Source of the DNA: Candidatus Colwellia aromaticivorans
GTDB taxonomy: Bacteria > Pseudomonadota > Gammaproteobacteria > Enterobacterales > Alteromonadaceae
Assembly: GCF_003333305.1 (NCBI RefSeq)
Contig: NZ_QOLD01000019.1
Coordinates: 1 to 64,000, forward strand
Direction of reading: 5' to 3'
DNA length: 64,000 nucleotides
Shown here: positions 26,903-36,397 of the stretch, one piece after another
How positions within the stretch are numbered: position 1 is the first letter of the stretch
Layout: every line of letters begins with the position of its first letter
Made by a program: the position numbers and the translations under genes
Notes under the pieces: model-generated
The model's input: the letters and a program-made list of their open reading frames with translations, nothing else
Told to the model about the DNA's origin: nothing
Database searches by the model: none

Positions 26903-28453
26903 TCAACATTTGTACCAATCACTTAATAATTGTTCTATTTTTTCCATATCAAGATATTGCTGACAAGCGTCACTGACTCTATTAATCGCTATATTTTCTA
27001 GTTCTTCAACGCTAACAGCTTGATTAATATCACTACCAAGCCAGTTAATAATAAGTCCTAACGCTTCTGTCGTATCAAAAAAACCATGTAAATAGCAACC
27101 GGCTATTTGATTATCATCACTCAATAACCCATGCTTTTTGCCTTCAATAGTAAGTAGGGCTTGATACTTTTCTTTAGATCCATTAACAAACTGGCTAATT
27201 CCTGCGTGAATTTCATAGCCTCGAATGGTGACATTTCTCTGCTGCAAGTAAAGCTGCCCTTCCACATTCGTTAACGTTTTACTCGTGTTAAGCTCTGTAG
27301 TAATAGGAAAATAATTCAACGCCTCACAATAAGTAATATTTCCTTCAACATGATGGGGATCTGATATTGTTTGCCCTAGCATTTGATAACCTCCACAAAT
27401 ACCCATAACTTTACCGCCATATCGTAGGTGCTTAGCAATATCTTGGTGCCAATTTTGATGTCTTAAGAAAGTCAAATCACTAATAACATTCTTGCTTCCA
27501 GGTAAAATAATCAAGTCACAGGCAGGAATAGACACCGCTATTTGTGGGTTTTTAGCAAATAAAAACTGGCAATCAATTTCCGGATGTAATCTTAAGGCAT
27601 CGAAATCGGTGTGGTTACTCATGTGTGGAAAAACTAAAATGACAATACGAACTTTCTGCTTACTTTCCGTTTTATTGTTAAGTTGTTGTTGCGTTATAAG
27701 AGCATCTTCTGACGAAATATCTAAGCCGTGTAAATAGGGTAATACACCCAAAACAGGTTTATTGGTTCTTTCTTCCAACCAAGTGAGACCTGATTCAAGT
27801 AAGGATATATCTCCTCGAAAACGATTGATAACAAAACCAATAACACGGTCTTGCTCTGATTGCGAAAGCAACATTAATGTGCCAACAAGATGAGCAAATA
27901 CACCACCTTTATCAATATCTGCAATGATAATTACCGGACAATCAACTGTCTCAGCAAATCCCATATTGGCAATATCACCCTCGCGAAGATTAATTTCTGC
28001 GGGGCTACCAGCACCCTCTACTACAATTAATTGATACTGCTCAGTTAATCTATGATGTGATTCAAGTACCGCATTCATCGCTATTTTTTTATAATCGTGA
28101 TATTGCTCAGCCTCCATAACACCTTTATTTTGAGTGATGGCTTTACCATGAATAATAACTTGCGCACCCGTATCAGAATTAGGCTTGAGTAATATAGGAT
28201 TAAAATCGACATCAAGCTCTACATATGCGGCTTTCGCTTGTAATGCCTGAGCACGACCAATTTCTCCGCCACAAGGGGTTACCGCACTATTGAGCGCCAT
28301 ATTTTGTGGTTTAAAGGGCGCAACCTTTAATGCTCGGTTGGCAAATAGCCGACACAAACCTGCCACCAGCGTAGTTTTGCCTGCGTCTGATGTGGTTCCT
28401 TGAATCATTAAGGTTTTAGCACTGACATTGGTAGCACTATATTCATCACTCAT
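26903..28453 (-). CDS. cobQ: Cobyric acid synthase CobQ
   Basis: Amidates adenosylcobyrinate a,c-diamide at four side chains in cobalamin synthesis. The 516 residues contain the P-loop-like [58 protein letters not shown] and [15 protein letters not shown]. The C-terminal glutaminase domain has the nucleophile Cys in [12 protein letters not shown] (about 352) and the His in GCYLHGFFD. No other cobalamin gene or cobalamin riboswitch is visible nearby. In a genome lacking the full pathway it would serve salvage. Confidence 0.95.
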   Translation of the reverse strand: MSDEYSATNVSAKTLMIQGTTSDAGKTTLVAGLCRLFANRALKVAPFKPQNMALNSAVTPCGGEIGRAQALQAKAAYVELDVDFNPILLKPNSDTGAQVIIHGKAITQNKGVMEAEQYHDYKKIAMNAVLESHHRLTEQYQLIVVEGAGSPAEINLREGDIANMGFAETVDCPVIIIADIDKGGVFAHLVGTLMLLSQSEQDRVIGFVINRFRGDISLLESGLTWLEERTNKPVLGVLPYLHGLDISSEDALITQQQLNNKTESKQKVRIVILVFPHMSNHTDFDALRLHPEIDCQFLFAKNPQIAVSIPACDLIILPGSKNVISDLTFLRHQNWHQDIAKHLRYGGKVMGICGGYQMLGQTISDPHHVEGNITYCEALNYFPITTELNTSKTLTNVEGQLYLQQRNVTIRGYEIHAGISQFVNGSKEKYQALLTIEGKKHGLLSDDNQIAGCYLHGFFDTTEALGLIINWLGSDINQAVSVEELENIAINRVSDACQQYLDMEKIEQLLSDWYKC

Positions 28454-28582
28454 TAAAATCTCTTAGTTTACAAAATGTTAAATTGGGGAATATTTTATGT
28501 TATTTAAATCATTATAAAAATGACTATTTCAGCTATAATCATCCTCATAAATTAGTAGCCACTATATACAATGGATATCCTC

Positions 28583-30319
28583 ATGGAAAAAACCTTTATT
28601 AAAGGCAAAGATTCTGACTTAGAAACCTCTATTGCGACCATGCAAGAAAAATTAAAATCATTGGGTTTTGATATCGAAGAAGCTTCTTGGTTAAACCCCG
28701 TTAAGAACTGCTTTTCTGTACACATTAAAGACAGCAGCTGTGGTTTAATGTTCACCAATGGTAAAGGCTCAACGGCAAAGTCCTGTTTAGCTAGCGCTTT
28801 AGGCGAATATTTTGAACGATTAAGTTGTAACTATTTTTTTGCTGACTTTTACTTAGGTGATAAAATAAGCCAAAGTGAGTTCGTTCATTACCCCAATGAA
28901 AAGTGGTTTTTCAGCGAAGATGATTCTATGCCTACTGGCATTATGGACGAAAGTTTATGGCAGTATTTTGATCCTAATAATGAGATCACCGTAGATAAAC
29001 TTTATGACATGAATTCTGGCGTTGGTGAACGTGGTATCTGTGCATTACCTTACACCAGAGAACGTGATCAACAAGATATTTACATTCCGGTGAGTGTTAT
29101 TGCTAATGTTTTTGTTAGTAATGGTATGTCAGCAGGTAATACTAAAAATGAAGCACGTGTACAGAGTTTATCTGAAGTATTTGAGCGTTATGTAAAAAAT
29201 AAAATTATTGCAGAAGGAATTTGTTTACCTGAAATTCCAGTATCTGTATTAGAGCGTTTCCCTACTATTTTAGCTGACATTCGTGAACTAGAAAGCCACG
29301 GCTATCACCTTAGAGTATGTGATGCTTCATTAGGTGGTTTATACCCCGTAATAAGCGTTACGTTAATCAATCCTAAAGACGGTAGTGTTTTTGCTTCTTT
29401 TGGAGCTCATCCTAGTTTTGAAGTTGCTCTAGAACGTACCGTCACCGAGTTACTTCAAGGTAGAAGCCTTGATCAACTTGATGTTTTTCAACCGCCAAGT
29501 TTTGATGAAGAAGAAATTGCTGCACCTCATAACCTTGAATTACATTTTATCGATTCTAGTGGCTTCATTTCATATGACTTCTTTAAAGACGCCCCTGATT
29601 ATGATTTTGTTGATTGGGACTTTGATGCCGATACTGGCACTGAATACGACAACTTAGTATCAGTAATTCACGATATGGATTTCGATATTTATATCTCAGA
29701 TTATAACCACCTTAATGTGTATGCTTGTCGTATTTTAGTACCGGGTATGTCAGACATTTACCCAGTAGATGAAATTGTTTGGAATAACAATAACGATGGG
29801 GCTTTATTTCGTGAAGCATTTTTAACCTTAAAAGATTCATCTAAGGATGAGTGGTTGGATATTCTTGATGGACTTGATCAAGGAGGCTATAACGATGCTA
29901 TGGCAGCTGCAGAGTTTATTGGTTTAGCACCAGATGCTGGCACCACTTGGTTTGACCTACGACTTGGCGAAGTAAAGGCTATGCTAGCGCTTGCAGCTCA
30001 AGACGAGCAAGCAATTGATTGGGTTAACTGGGCATTACACCTTGATCAAAATAATGAAGAAAACACCCGTAAGTATCGTTGTTTACAAGCGCTATTAGAA
30101 ATAAAATGGAGTGAGGACAGAGAATATAATCCTTATTTGAACTCCCTTGGACTAATGTATGGCCAAGCGATGATGAAAAACTGCTTAGCAATCGTTGAAG
30201 GTGACGTTATTTTTGATGGCTTACATTGCCCAGGTTTAGGCTTAGAAGGCTTTAAAACCCATGGTAAGTTGCTAGAGGGTTATGAAAAGCTTCAAGCAGC
30301 TAAGAGAAACAACTGGTAA
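28583..30319 (+). CDS. ycaO: YcaO, RimO-associated beta-methylthiolation protein
   Basis: 578 residues. The N-terminus MEKTFIKGKDSDLETSIATMQ lines up with E. coli YcaO, so the ATG at 28583 (GGAT 8 nt upstream) is preferred to one four codons earlier, which lacks a ribosome site. The YcaO ATP-binding core shows GKGSTAKSCLASALGEYFERL, NEARVQSLSEVFERYVK and a Glu-rich VALERTVTELLQGR. The C-terminal part carries TPR-like helices and ends without the Pro-rich tail of azoline cyclodehydratases. The E. coli protein assists RimO in modifying ribosomal protein S12. This is the housekeeping YcaO, not evidence of an azole RiPP locus. Confidence 0.93.
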   Translation: MEKTFIKGKDSDLETSIATMQEKLKSLGFDIEEASWLNPVKNCFSVHIKDSSCGLMFTNGKGSTAKSCLASALGEYFERLSCNYFFADFYLGDKISQSEFVHYPNEKWFFSEDDSMPTGIMDESLWQYFDPNNEITVDKLYDMNSGVGERGICALPYTRERDQQDIYIPVSVIANVFVSNGMSAGNTKNEARVQSLSEVFERYVKNKIIAEGICLPEIPVSVLERFPTILADIRELESHGYHLRVCDASLGGLYPVISVTLINPKDGSVFASFGAHPSFEVALERTVTELLQGRSLDQLDVFQPPSFDEEEIAAPHNLELHFIDSSGFISYDFFKDAPDYDFVDWDFDADTGTEYDNLVSVIHDMDFDIYISDYNHLNVYACRILVPGMSDIYPVDEIVWNNNNDGALFREAFLTLKDSSKDEWLDILDGLDQGGYNDAMAAAEFIGLAPDAGTTWFDLRLGEVKAMLALAAQDEQAIDWVNWALHLDQNNEENTRKYRCLQALLEIKWSEDREYNPYLNSLGLMYGQAMMKNCLAIVEGDVIFDGLHCPGLGLEGFKTHGKLLEGYEKLQAAKRNNW

Positions 30320-30343
30320 AGTAAGTAGACGTTTTCAAACTTC

Positions 30344-30370
30344 GTAGTGTCGGGCTAATGCCCGACCTAC
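30344..30370. repeat. REP-type palindrome between ycaO and the following gene
   Basis: GTAG-T-GTCGGGC, TAAT loop, GCCCGAC-CTAC: a GC-rich hairpin of the GTCGGGC REP type common in gammaproteobacteria. It lies between the convergent stops of ycaO and the small membrane protein gene. It may end transcription from either side. Confidence 0.75.
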
Positions 30371-30372
30371 AA

Positions 30373-30708
30373 CTAAACTTCTTTTTTACCTACGCGATAA
30401 GCTTCCACTACACTTACTAACCAAGCCACTAATAAAATTATCAAAGCAGGACTTAAAGATTCTGTAGCAATAGCCGACTGTTGATGAACTAACTCTGTAA
30501 TAGTCGCTAGATCCGCAGACACTTCACCACGCTGAACTTTATCAATAATATCTTGCGCTCTTGCCATCAAATTAGAAAATAACAAATATAAACCCACACC
30601 AGCAAAAATAGCAAAATAAATAGCTGAAATATATTTCTTTAACAACAATTGCCCTGCTCCAGGAAATATTAGTGCTGAAAATAAAGCTGCTTTTAATGGT
30701 TTATTCAT
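30373..30708 (-). CDS. Small membrane protein, unknown function
   Basis: 111 residues with two or three membrane helices (residues 8-21 with the FPGAGQLLLKKY motif, 27-47, 83-100). The FPGxGQ turn resembles small TM2-like proteins. It follows yehS by 8 bp in the same direction and is likely co-transcribed. Function is unknown. Confidence 0.65.
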   Translation of the reverse strand: MNKPLKAALFSALIFPGAGQLLLKKYISAIYFAIFAGVGLYLLFSNLMARAQDIIDKVQRGEVSADLATITELVHQQSAIATESLSPALIILLVAWLVSVVEAYRVGKKEV

Positions 30709-30716
30709 AAGTGAAC

Positions 30717-31439
30717 TTAGCTTTTTTTACTTGGTTGCTTATAAATATCTTCAGGCCTTAGTTTTAGCACACCTCGTTTAGTTTTATCTTGAGCACTTTG
30801 CTTTTTGTTAGGATTAACATATATAGCACTTGCATTAGGCCTAGCCCCTTCAACAAAAGGTTCTTCTTTTTGACTTATACTCTTAGTGCTTTTTTTAGTG
30901 CTACTTTTACCTTTGTAATTTGTTTTATGATCGGTATTTCTGCCCGTATCAGCAGATTCTTTTACAAATTTAGATGTTCTCTCAACATGGTACTTTTTAT
31001 CAATAGCTTGTAAAAGATTACGCAACACTTGATCTTTACACTCACGATAATGTTTATGATCTGTTTTTCTCGAGAATGCACTTAGTTCTGGTTTATTTAA
31101 CCTAAAGTCGACACTTCCAAGTAAAGCTATTAATTCTTCGGCTTTTAGATTCAGTGCTATTTTTAGTTTGGTCAAAATAATATTATTACTAAGGCGCTTT
31201 TCTGCAACTGGATTTGGCCCTTCCTTCTTGCCACGCTTTTCATTAATAAAACCATTGAGAAAATACGCTAGTTGGCTATCCATACAATTTACAAAATTTA
31301 TATCATCATCTTTTTTTAGCCACTGACTCACTTGCTCTCTACTTACCTGTAATCCGGCAGAGGCAAATAAAGCAATCATTTGCTTGTCATTATAATTAAA
31401 GGTATAGCGTAAGCGGCGTAGTACGTCATTATTATTCAA
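30717..31439 (-). CDS. yehS: YehS family protein (DUF1456)
   Basis: 240 residues. Two DUF1456 repeats are seen: NNNDVLRRLRYTFNYNDKQMIALFASAGLQVSREQVSQWL (1-42) and the similar NIILTKLKIALNLKAEELIALLGSVDFRLNKPELSAFSRK (about 85-125). E. coli YehS is only ~156 residues; here a Lys/Ser-rich, probably disordered tail of ~90 residues follows. Function is unknown. Confidence 0.88.
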   Translation of the reverse strand: MNNNDVLRRLRYTFNYNDKQMIALFASAGLQVSREQVSQWLKKDDDINFVNCMDSQLAYFLNGFINEKRGKKEGPNPVAEKRLSNNIILTKLKIALNLKAEELIALLGSVDFRLNKPELSAFSRKTDHKHYRECKDQVLRNLLQAIDKKYHVERTSKFVKESADTGRNTDHKTNYKGKSSTKKSTKSISQKEEPFVEGARPNASAIYVNPNKKQSAQDKTKRGVLKLRPEDIYKQPSKKS

Positions 31440-31709
31440 AAGGTTTTCCTATGATAAGAGTTTTTACAAAAAATATTGTATTTGCTCACAGATAATCATC
31501 TCTAAGTTTGGTTCTATGCATTGATGCATAAGATCCGTATAAAAGAAAGCAGTCGAGATAACATCATTGTGTAAACTGGGTAAGTTGTTGTGATTTACTT
31601 AAGTATTTTAACATTTTTTCATTACTATTAAAATCGAGGTTTTTATATGAAAATATTAAATAATTTTGTATTATTTAATTCATCACTACCTTTTTGATAG
31701 CAGGAAGCT

Positions 31710-32234
31710 ATGTACATGAATAAATACATAAAATTATCTTTAGGTTTTTCACCCTTATTGCTCAGCGCTTGTGTTAATCAAAATACTATAGCACAGAATA
31801 AATTAGCACCTGTAACAAACCCATGTCAAAAAATATCGATGTTGATTAATGCTTATGACGATGGTTTTGAACAGGTAAAAATGACAAAAATCAAAGCGAG
31901 AGTAAGTAATACATGGAAGGCAAAATATAATGTTATCGGCGAGAATTGTCATATTTGGACTTGGGGTAATTCACAAACAACGTATGCTTGTAATATAACA
32001 GCCAACGACAAAGATACTGCTGAAAATTATTATACTAATGCACAACGAACTATTCAGCAGTGCTTAGGTAGTGATTGGCAGATGACTGAAGAGCAGAGAA
32101 CGGCAGATAAAGGACGTAAAAGTATTTTTACAACACCTAACAAGCAAGTTTCCTTATCAACTCATATTATCCCACTTGATAGCCTTTTTGGTGAAAAATG
32201 GACTATTTATTATTATATTGGTAACCCTAATTAA
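31710..32234 (+). CDS. Predicted lipoprotein, unknown function
   Basis: 174 residues, lipobox LLLSAC with Cys about residue 21. The mature part has three further Cys (NPCQKIS, GENCHIWTWG, TYACNIT and QQCLGSDW), suggesting disulfides, and an aromatic WTIYYYIGNPN end. AGGAA lies 4 nt before the first ATG and 10 nt before the second (31716); either is possible. Its terminator hairpin has been split by an IS insertion. Confidence 0.68.
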   Translation: MYMNKYIKLSLGFSPLLLSACVNQNTIAQNKLAPVTNPCQKISMLINAYDDGFEQVKMTKIKARVSNTWKAKYNVIGENCHIWTWGNSQTTYACNITANDKDTAENYYTNAQRTIQQCLGSDWQMTEEQRTADKGRKSIFTTPNKQVSLSTHIIPLDSLFGEKWTIYYYIGNPN

Positions 32235-32265
32235 TTATATTAATCTCTCCCTAAAATAAAAAACG

Positions 32266-32277
32266 AGCTTTTAAGCT
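32266..32277 (+). repeat. 12-bp target-site duplication, left copy
   Basis: AGCTTTTAAGCT directly before the left end of the IS; the identical sequence at 33702-33713 directly follows the right end. Confidence 0.85.
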
Positions 32278-32281
32278 TAAT

Positions 32282-32313
32282 GCCAGTCAGTTAAGAGCTG
32301 ACTGGCATTTTTT
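32282..32313 (+). terminator. Inward-facing hairpin and T-run at the left IS end
   Basis: GCCAGTCAG/CTGACTGGC 9-bp stem with TTAAGAG loop, followed on the plus strand by ATTTTTTT. It would stop transcripts entering from the lipoprotein gene before they run antisense to the transposase. The last codons of the transposase lie in it. Confidence 0.7.
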
Positions 32314-33658
32314 TGCTTCTTTTTTCTGCATATCGTTTAGGCCTAGCCTTTACTATTCTAGGATAGCTCCTTTCTCGTCGTTCTGGCAATACAAATGCCT
32401 CTGCCATATCAAGCAAGCTATTAACTATCTTAGGGATTTTCCCTGGTGAGACAAATGGGAGCATTGTTAACTCTTGGATTATATAAGCCGATGCACGGTT
32501 AAAACTAAGTTGATAAGGCATTACACCCTTTAAGCTATGTGCCATTTTAGCCATTTGAAAGCGGATTAAATTATATGAAAGTAAAACACCCCATAATTCT
32601 TGTTCTATCATCTCTGGCTTTTTACTTCGTAGTGTCAGCAGGTTACGTAACATATACTGCTTCATCTCTCTAAACCCTAACTCAATCTCCCAACGATGTG
32701 CGTATAAATCTGCAATATTAGCAACAGGGTAACGAAGTGGATCTGTCATTGAGGTAAGTATCGAATAGGATTTACCGTTAATAATACGCTTTACCAAACG
32801 AGCATCTACCGTCGCCGGTAAGTCATCCCACTTCTTTCTTGCCTGCGGTGTTGTTTTTAAACGAATTACTTGGTCGCGCGCACTTAACTTTTGAACGACT
32901 TCAAACTGTGTCCCTTTTTTCAACGGAATAAGCCAGTGGCGCGCTACACCGGTATTTTGCCACTGATTCAATAACCCAAGTGAATAAAATCCCTTATCAA
33001 ATAGGGTTAACGAATTATCAGGGGTAGAAGGAATTAAGTCAGCGGCTAAACGCATTTCATTGGTCGCTATTTTATCAAACGACGAGGCGGTTAATAAGTG
33101 GCTACTCAGTTCCATTTGGCATACCATGCGGATTTGTGGGTAAGCAGACTCACGTTTGTCGTTATGCAGCTTGCCGAACGCACGCTCATTTTCTTTTGTA
33201 TCAGGTGTTCGCCACACCACGCCATCGACACCGAGTAATTTCAAGCCACAAAAATCAGGTGATGGTGTTTTTTCATGCCATAGTTGTTGAGTCTGTTCAA
33301 AAATACGTTTAACAACCTCTGCACCTAATCGCTGCCTAGCTTGAACAACTGCGCTTGGTGCGACAAATGGGCGTTTACCTGGAAGCATGATATCGAGTTG
33401 ATTGACGATATCACTCATCGGAAGATGCCTAAACATAGACATTCCAACAATACTCCAGACCATCATTTCAAGTGGAAGCCTACGCTTTCTCAGGGTTACA
33501 ACGCCAGATTCTTTAAGGCACTTATCGATTAAATCAGGTGATAGTACTTCAGATAAAGCATTAAAGTGCTCAGGAGTGAACGCTGCAAGTGAGTGAAGAT
33601 CATAATCTAAAGGCATAAAAAAATCCGATGTTGAGTGAACATCGGATTTTGATCTCAT
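32291..33658 (-). CDS. IS4-family DDE transposase
   Basis: 455 residues, apparently full length. The Y-(2)-R-(3)-E-(6)-K signature of IS4 transposases is intact in [15 protein letters not shown] (about residues 320-335). The DDE Asps are expected in LLGVDGVVW and [14 protein letters not shown]-terminal helical DNA-binding segment with [21 protein letters not shown]. No frameshift or internal stop is seen, so the element may be active. Confidence 0.93.
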   Translation of the reverse strand: MRSKSDVHSTSDFFMPLDYDLHSLAAFTPEHFNALSEVLSPDLIDKCLKESGVVTLRKRRLPLEMMVWSIVGMSMFRHLPMSDIVNQLDIMLPGKRPFVAPSAVVQARQRLGAEVVKRIFEQTQQLWHEKTPSPDFCGLKLLGVDGVVWRTPDTKENERAFGKLHNDKRESAYPQIRMVCQMELSSHLLTASSFDKIATNEMRLAADLIPSTPDNSLTLFDKGFYSLGLLNQWQNTGVARHWLIPLKKGTQFEVVQKLSARDQVIRLKTTPQARKKWDDLPATVDARLVKRIINGKSYSILTSMTDPLRYPVANIADLYAHRWEIELGFREMKQYMLRNLLTLRSKKPEMIEQELWGVLLSYNLIRFQMAKMAHSLKGVMPYQLSFNRASAYIIQELTMLPFVSPGKIPKIVNSLLDMAEAFVLPERRERSYPRIVKARPKRYAEKRSKKMPVSS

Positions 33659-33701
33659 TCAGCTAAAAATCAATCTATTTTTTCTTAACTGATCGGCATT
33701 A

Positions 33702-33713
33702 AGCTTTTAAGCT
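33702..33713 (+). repeat. 12-bp target-site duplication, right copy
   Basis: AGCTTTTAAGCT, identical to 32266-32277. It is followed by CGTTTTTTATTTTA, the far arm and tract of the interrupted terminator. Confidence 0.85.
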
Positions 33714-33769
33714 CGTTTTTTATTTTATATGAGTTGCGTTAGTTAATAATTAACTATCGCATGTTTACT

Positions 33770-34183
33770 TTATTTTTTACTTTTACCTTCGCCACATTTA
33801 CCTTTAGCTTTGGCTTTGCTCTCGCCACATTTACCTTTAGCTTTGCCTTTGCTCTCGCCACACTTACCTTCACCACACTTACCTTTACCTTTGGCTTTGT
33901 TCTCGCCACACTTGCCTTCACCACACTTACCTTTACCTTTGGCTTTGTTCTCGCCACATTTACCTTCACCACACTTACCTTTACCTTTGGCTTTGTTCTC
34001 GCCACATTTACCTTCACCACACTTACCTTTACTTTTACCTTCACTCGCACCTTCAGGGGCAAAAGTAACTAAGTCTTGAGTTGCAAATGGGTTAGCTTCA
34101 GCTTTAGCTGTATTGCTTGCAAAAACGGAAAATGCTAATAAGCCAATTATAGCCGCCAGACCAGATTTTTTAAGTAGATTCAT
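33770..34183 (-). CDS. HvfA/bufferin-like Cys-rich repeat precursor, orphan
   Basis: 137 residues. A Sec signal peptide (MNLLKKSGLAAIIGLLAFSVFA, cleavage expected after TAKA) is followed by EANPFATQDLVTFAPEGASEG. The rest is a Gly/Lys/Cys/Glu repeat: 16-residue units GKCGEGKCGENKAKGK three times, a fourth variant and two shortened ones, with ten Cys and four EGKCG motifs. EGKCG repeats behind a NPF...L leader are typical of HvfA-type precursors, whose Cys are modified by a DUF692/MNIO enzyme with a DUF2063 partner to give copper- or metal-binding peptides. No such enzyme genes lie in this window, so modification is an inference. A good AAGGAAA ribosome site precedes the ATG. Confidence 0.75.
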   Translation of the reverse strand: MNLLKKSGLAAIIGLLAFSVFASNTAKAEANPFATQDLVTFAPEGASEGKSKGKCGEGKCGENKAKGKGKCGEGKCGENKAKGKGKCGEGKCGENKAKGKGKCGEGKCGESKGKAKGKCGESKAKAKGKCGEGKSKK

Positions 34184-34403
34184 GATAAGTTTCCTTTATT
34201 ATTAAATGATTAATACTTGTAGTGTATTAGTTTTATTACTTTTTATAGCTATCAAGTTACATAGACCCTCAAGCTTTAAAAAAAATTTCACCTTAAATTT
34301 ATTTTGTCTTATAAATAAGGATCAAGCTTGTATTTGTTTAATAGTAACACCACGACATAACAACTTTACATCTTTCATTTTTATATAGCGCAATTATCAC
34401 GAC

Positions 34404-34432
34404 AAAAAAACCAGCGTTTAAGCTGGTTTTTT
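34404..34432. terminator. Bidirectional terminator behind the TPR gene
   Basis: AAAAAACCAGC/GCTGGTTTTTT stem with GTTTAA loop. It follows the stop of the TPR gene on the minus strand and ends the TonB2-type operon. Confidence 0.85.
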
Positions 34433-34466
34433 AATTTCAAAATTCAAGAGTTAATTGAATACTCAA

Positions 34467-35774
34467 CTAAATTGAAACTTTCTTACGTCTAGCTGTGTCA
34501 ACAATAAAACCTTTCCAACCTTTAGCAGCTTTACGCGACTTAGGATCTTTCATAGCATTATTTATAGCAATATGAGCTTTTTTGTATTTTTCAAGGTAAA
34601 AATAAGATTCTGCAATACTCATGTATATGCGTCCTTTATTCTTAACACCAAGCTCCAGCGCTTTTTCTAGTGCAGGAATTGCTTTTGAAAATTGCTCATC
34701 TTGTTTTAACAACATACCATGCTTACGGTAATGCTTAGCTTCATTGGTCATTTTAGCTAGCTCACCATAATACTTGGCGGCTGTACCAACATGTTGCGCT
34801 GCATGCCATGCGTTTGCTAACGTTGAGATGTTTTTGTCATCACGTTTAACTAAACCAGAAGCAATATGTTTTTCTAATAACCGAGCAGCCTTATAAGGTG
34901 CCTCTGCTGAAGAATACAAGTTTGCTAACGTTTTGATTTGTGACTCTTTATCAAGAAAACCCTGTTTATAAGCTAAATCAAGTGTTTGCACCGCTTTAGG
35001 ATAATTTTCAACTAACAAATAAAACATAGGTAACTGTGTCCACCATGTCTTATTTTCAGGGAAAATTAAGATAACCGTTTCTAAGACCTTAATTGCTTCT
35101 TTATATTTTTTACGTTCATAATAAGAAGTTAACTTTAAAATATAAGGGTTTTGATTCGGTTTATCTCCAAAAGCAGCAATAGCTTTATCAGCAGGAACAA
35201 TCATTTTATCTAATTGTTTCAACTCATAATTAGCTTGGGCAATTTTAACCCAAGTATTACCATCATCTTTGCCGGTAAACTCCATCCAAGCATAGTAATT
35301 ACTTAAAGCATTTTTATAGCCTTTGGTTTGCATTTGCAAATCAGCCAATAACTTTAAGGCATCACCGTGATCAACTTCGTTTAAGATGTCTGGAGCAATA
35401 GCTTTCTTTAAGTAAGAAATTGCTTTCTTTTCATTATCACCTTTAGTGGCATACATAACCGCAATAAAACGGGCAACATAGGCTTTATCATAATCTTTTT
35501 TGGCGTTAATATCCTTCAAGATGACGATAGCACCGTCAATATCATCCGCAGTATAGGCTTCAAAAGCTTTACCTACTTTTTTACCCACTGATTGACCAAC
35601 AAGTTGCGTAGGACGTTTCTTTTTCTCTTCTTTTTTAGCGGCAGCAGCCATTGCATTATCTGCAAAGGGTGCTTGAGCAACTAAAAGTGAAGCGATAACC
35701 AGTAAAGAAGTTGATAATTTCTTAAAAGAAAAGTGCTTAAACGTAACTGTTGTAAAAATAGTTTTGCTAAACAT
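34467..35774 (-). CDS. TPR protein of the TonB2-type operon
   Basis: 435 residues. An N-terminal hydrophobic segment (about 18-42) ends VAQAPFADNAMAAAA, a probable signal peptide, so a periplasmic location is likely. The rest is TPR-like helical repeats (e.g. YVARFIAVMYATKGDNEKKA, KRDDKNISTLANAWHAAQHV, IYMSIAESYFYLEKYKKAHIA). A periplasmic TPR protein is the usual last gene of DUF3450-TtpC-ExbB-ExbD-TonB operons. It is 5 bp behind tonB. Confidence 0.85.
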   Translation of the reverse strand: MFSKTIFTTVTFKHFSFKKLSTSLLVIASLLVAQAPFADNAMAAAAKKEEKKKRPTQLVGQSVGKKVGKAFEAYTADDIDGAIVILKDINAKKDYDKAYVARFIAVMYATKGDNEKKAISYLKKAIAPDILNEVDHGDALKLLADLQMQTKGYKNALSNYYAWMEFTGKDDGNTWVKIAQANYELKQLDKMIVPADKAIAAFGDKPNQNPYILKLTSYYERKKYKEAIKVLETVILIFPENKTWWTQLPMFYLLVENYPKAVQTLDLAYKQGFLDKESQIKTLANLYSSAEAPYKAARLLEKHIASGLVKRDDKNISTLANAWHAAQHVGTAAKYYGELAKMTNEAKHYRKHGMLLKQDEQFSKAIPALEKALELGVKNKGRIYMSIAESYFYLEKYKKAHIAINNAMKDPKSRKAAKGWKGFIVDTARRKKVSI

Positions 35775-35779
35775 AATTA

Positions 35780-36394
35780 TTAACCTCCGTCCATTTTAAA
35801 GTCTAATTGAACACTTAAACCTGGTTGTTTCATTGGTTTACCGTCAACAACTTTTGGCTTGTATTTCCACTTTCTAAGTGCGCGTTTAGCTTCTTTGTCA
35901 AACACACGTTTAGGCTTTGCTTCAATAACTTTAACATCTTCAACACCACCAATTTCATTGATAGTAAATGAAAGCTTAACCCAACCTTCTTTACCATCAC
36001 GTGCTGCTTGAATAGGATATTTAGGCTCTATTCTAACAATTGGCGTTGCATCACCATCTCGGCCAAAGCCTGCACCAGGTGCAGATAACCCCGTTGATGC
36101 ACCAGACATCTGAACACCCGGCATATTAAACTGCAATCCACTACTGTCGTTACTTGCTTCAGGCTCAGGAGCCTGTTGCTTTGGCGGTGCTTTAGGTGGC
36201 GGCGGCGGCGGCGGCGGTACACGACGACGAGTCTCAGCTGAAGACTTCGGCGGCGTTGTATTCACCTCTACGATTATATTATCTTGTGCCTCATCTTTAC
36301 TTCTATCACCACTAGAAACAAGAAAGGCCATAAAAGCAAATAAACCAAAGGTAACCGCAGCGCCTAGTAGTATTGATACTAAAAAGCGTACCAT
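35780..36394 (-). CDS. tonB: TonB energy transducer (TonB2 type)
   Basis: Transmits inner-membrane proton-motive force to outer-membrane receptors. The 204 residues have an N-terminal helix (5-27), a short Pro-rich span PPPPPPPKAPP (about 60-70) and the TonB C-terminal domain: EPKYPIQAARDGKEGWVKLSFTINEIGG, then RALRKWKYKP. The short periplasmic linker is typical of TonB2 proteins. The downstream TPR gene follows after 5 bp and exbD lies 3 bp upstream. Confidence 0.93.
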   Translation of the reverse strand: MVRFLVSILLGAAVTFGLFAFMAFLVSSGDRSKDEAQDNIIVEVNTTPPKSSAETRRRVPPPPPPPPKAPPKQQAPEPEASNDSSGLQFNMPGVQMSGASTGLSAPGAGFGRDGDATPIVRIEPKYPIQAARDGKEGWVKLSFTINEIGGVEDVKVIEAKPKRVFDKEAKRALRKWKYKPKVVDGKPMKQPGLSVQLDFKMDGG

Positions 36395-36397
36395 AAT

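Larger units (their letters stand above)
32278..33701 (-). mobile_element. IS4-family insertion sequence (1424 bp)
   Basis: Ends TAATGCCAGTCAGTTAAG (left) and TAATGCCGATCAGTTAAG (right, read inward), 16 of 18 identical, flanked by a 12-bp duplication AGCTTTTAAGCT. A 12-bp duplication falls in the IS4-family range. The two halves of the target rebuild the hairpin ACGAGCTT-TT-AAGCTCGT with a T-run, so the element landed in the terminator between the lipoprotein and hvfA-like genes. It encodes one complete transposase. Confidence 0.92.

Noticed and set aside
28583-30319. YcaO as sign of an azole/azoline RiPP cluster
   Set aside because: Start, length and tail match the housekeeping E. coli-type YcaO; no dehydrogenase, E1-like partner or precursor lies beside it.
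33761-34079. Open frames in other frames and on the opposite strand of the HvfA-like gene
   Set aside because: They arise from the 48-bp repeat period. Only the frame with a signal peptide, EGKCG motifs and a strong ribosome site is credible.
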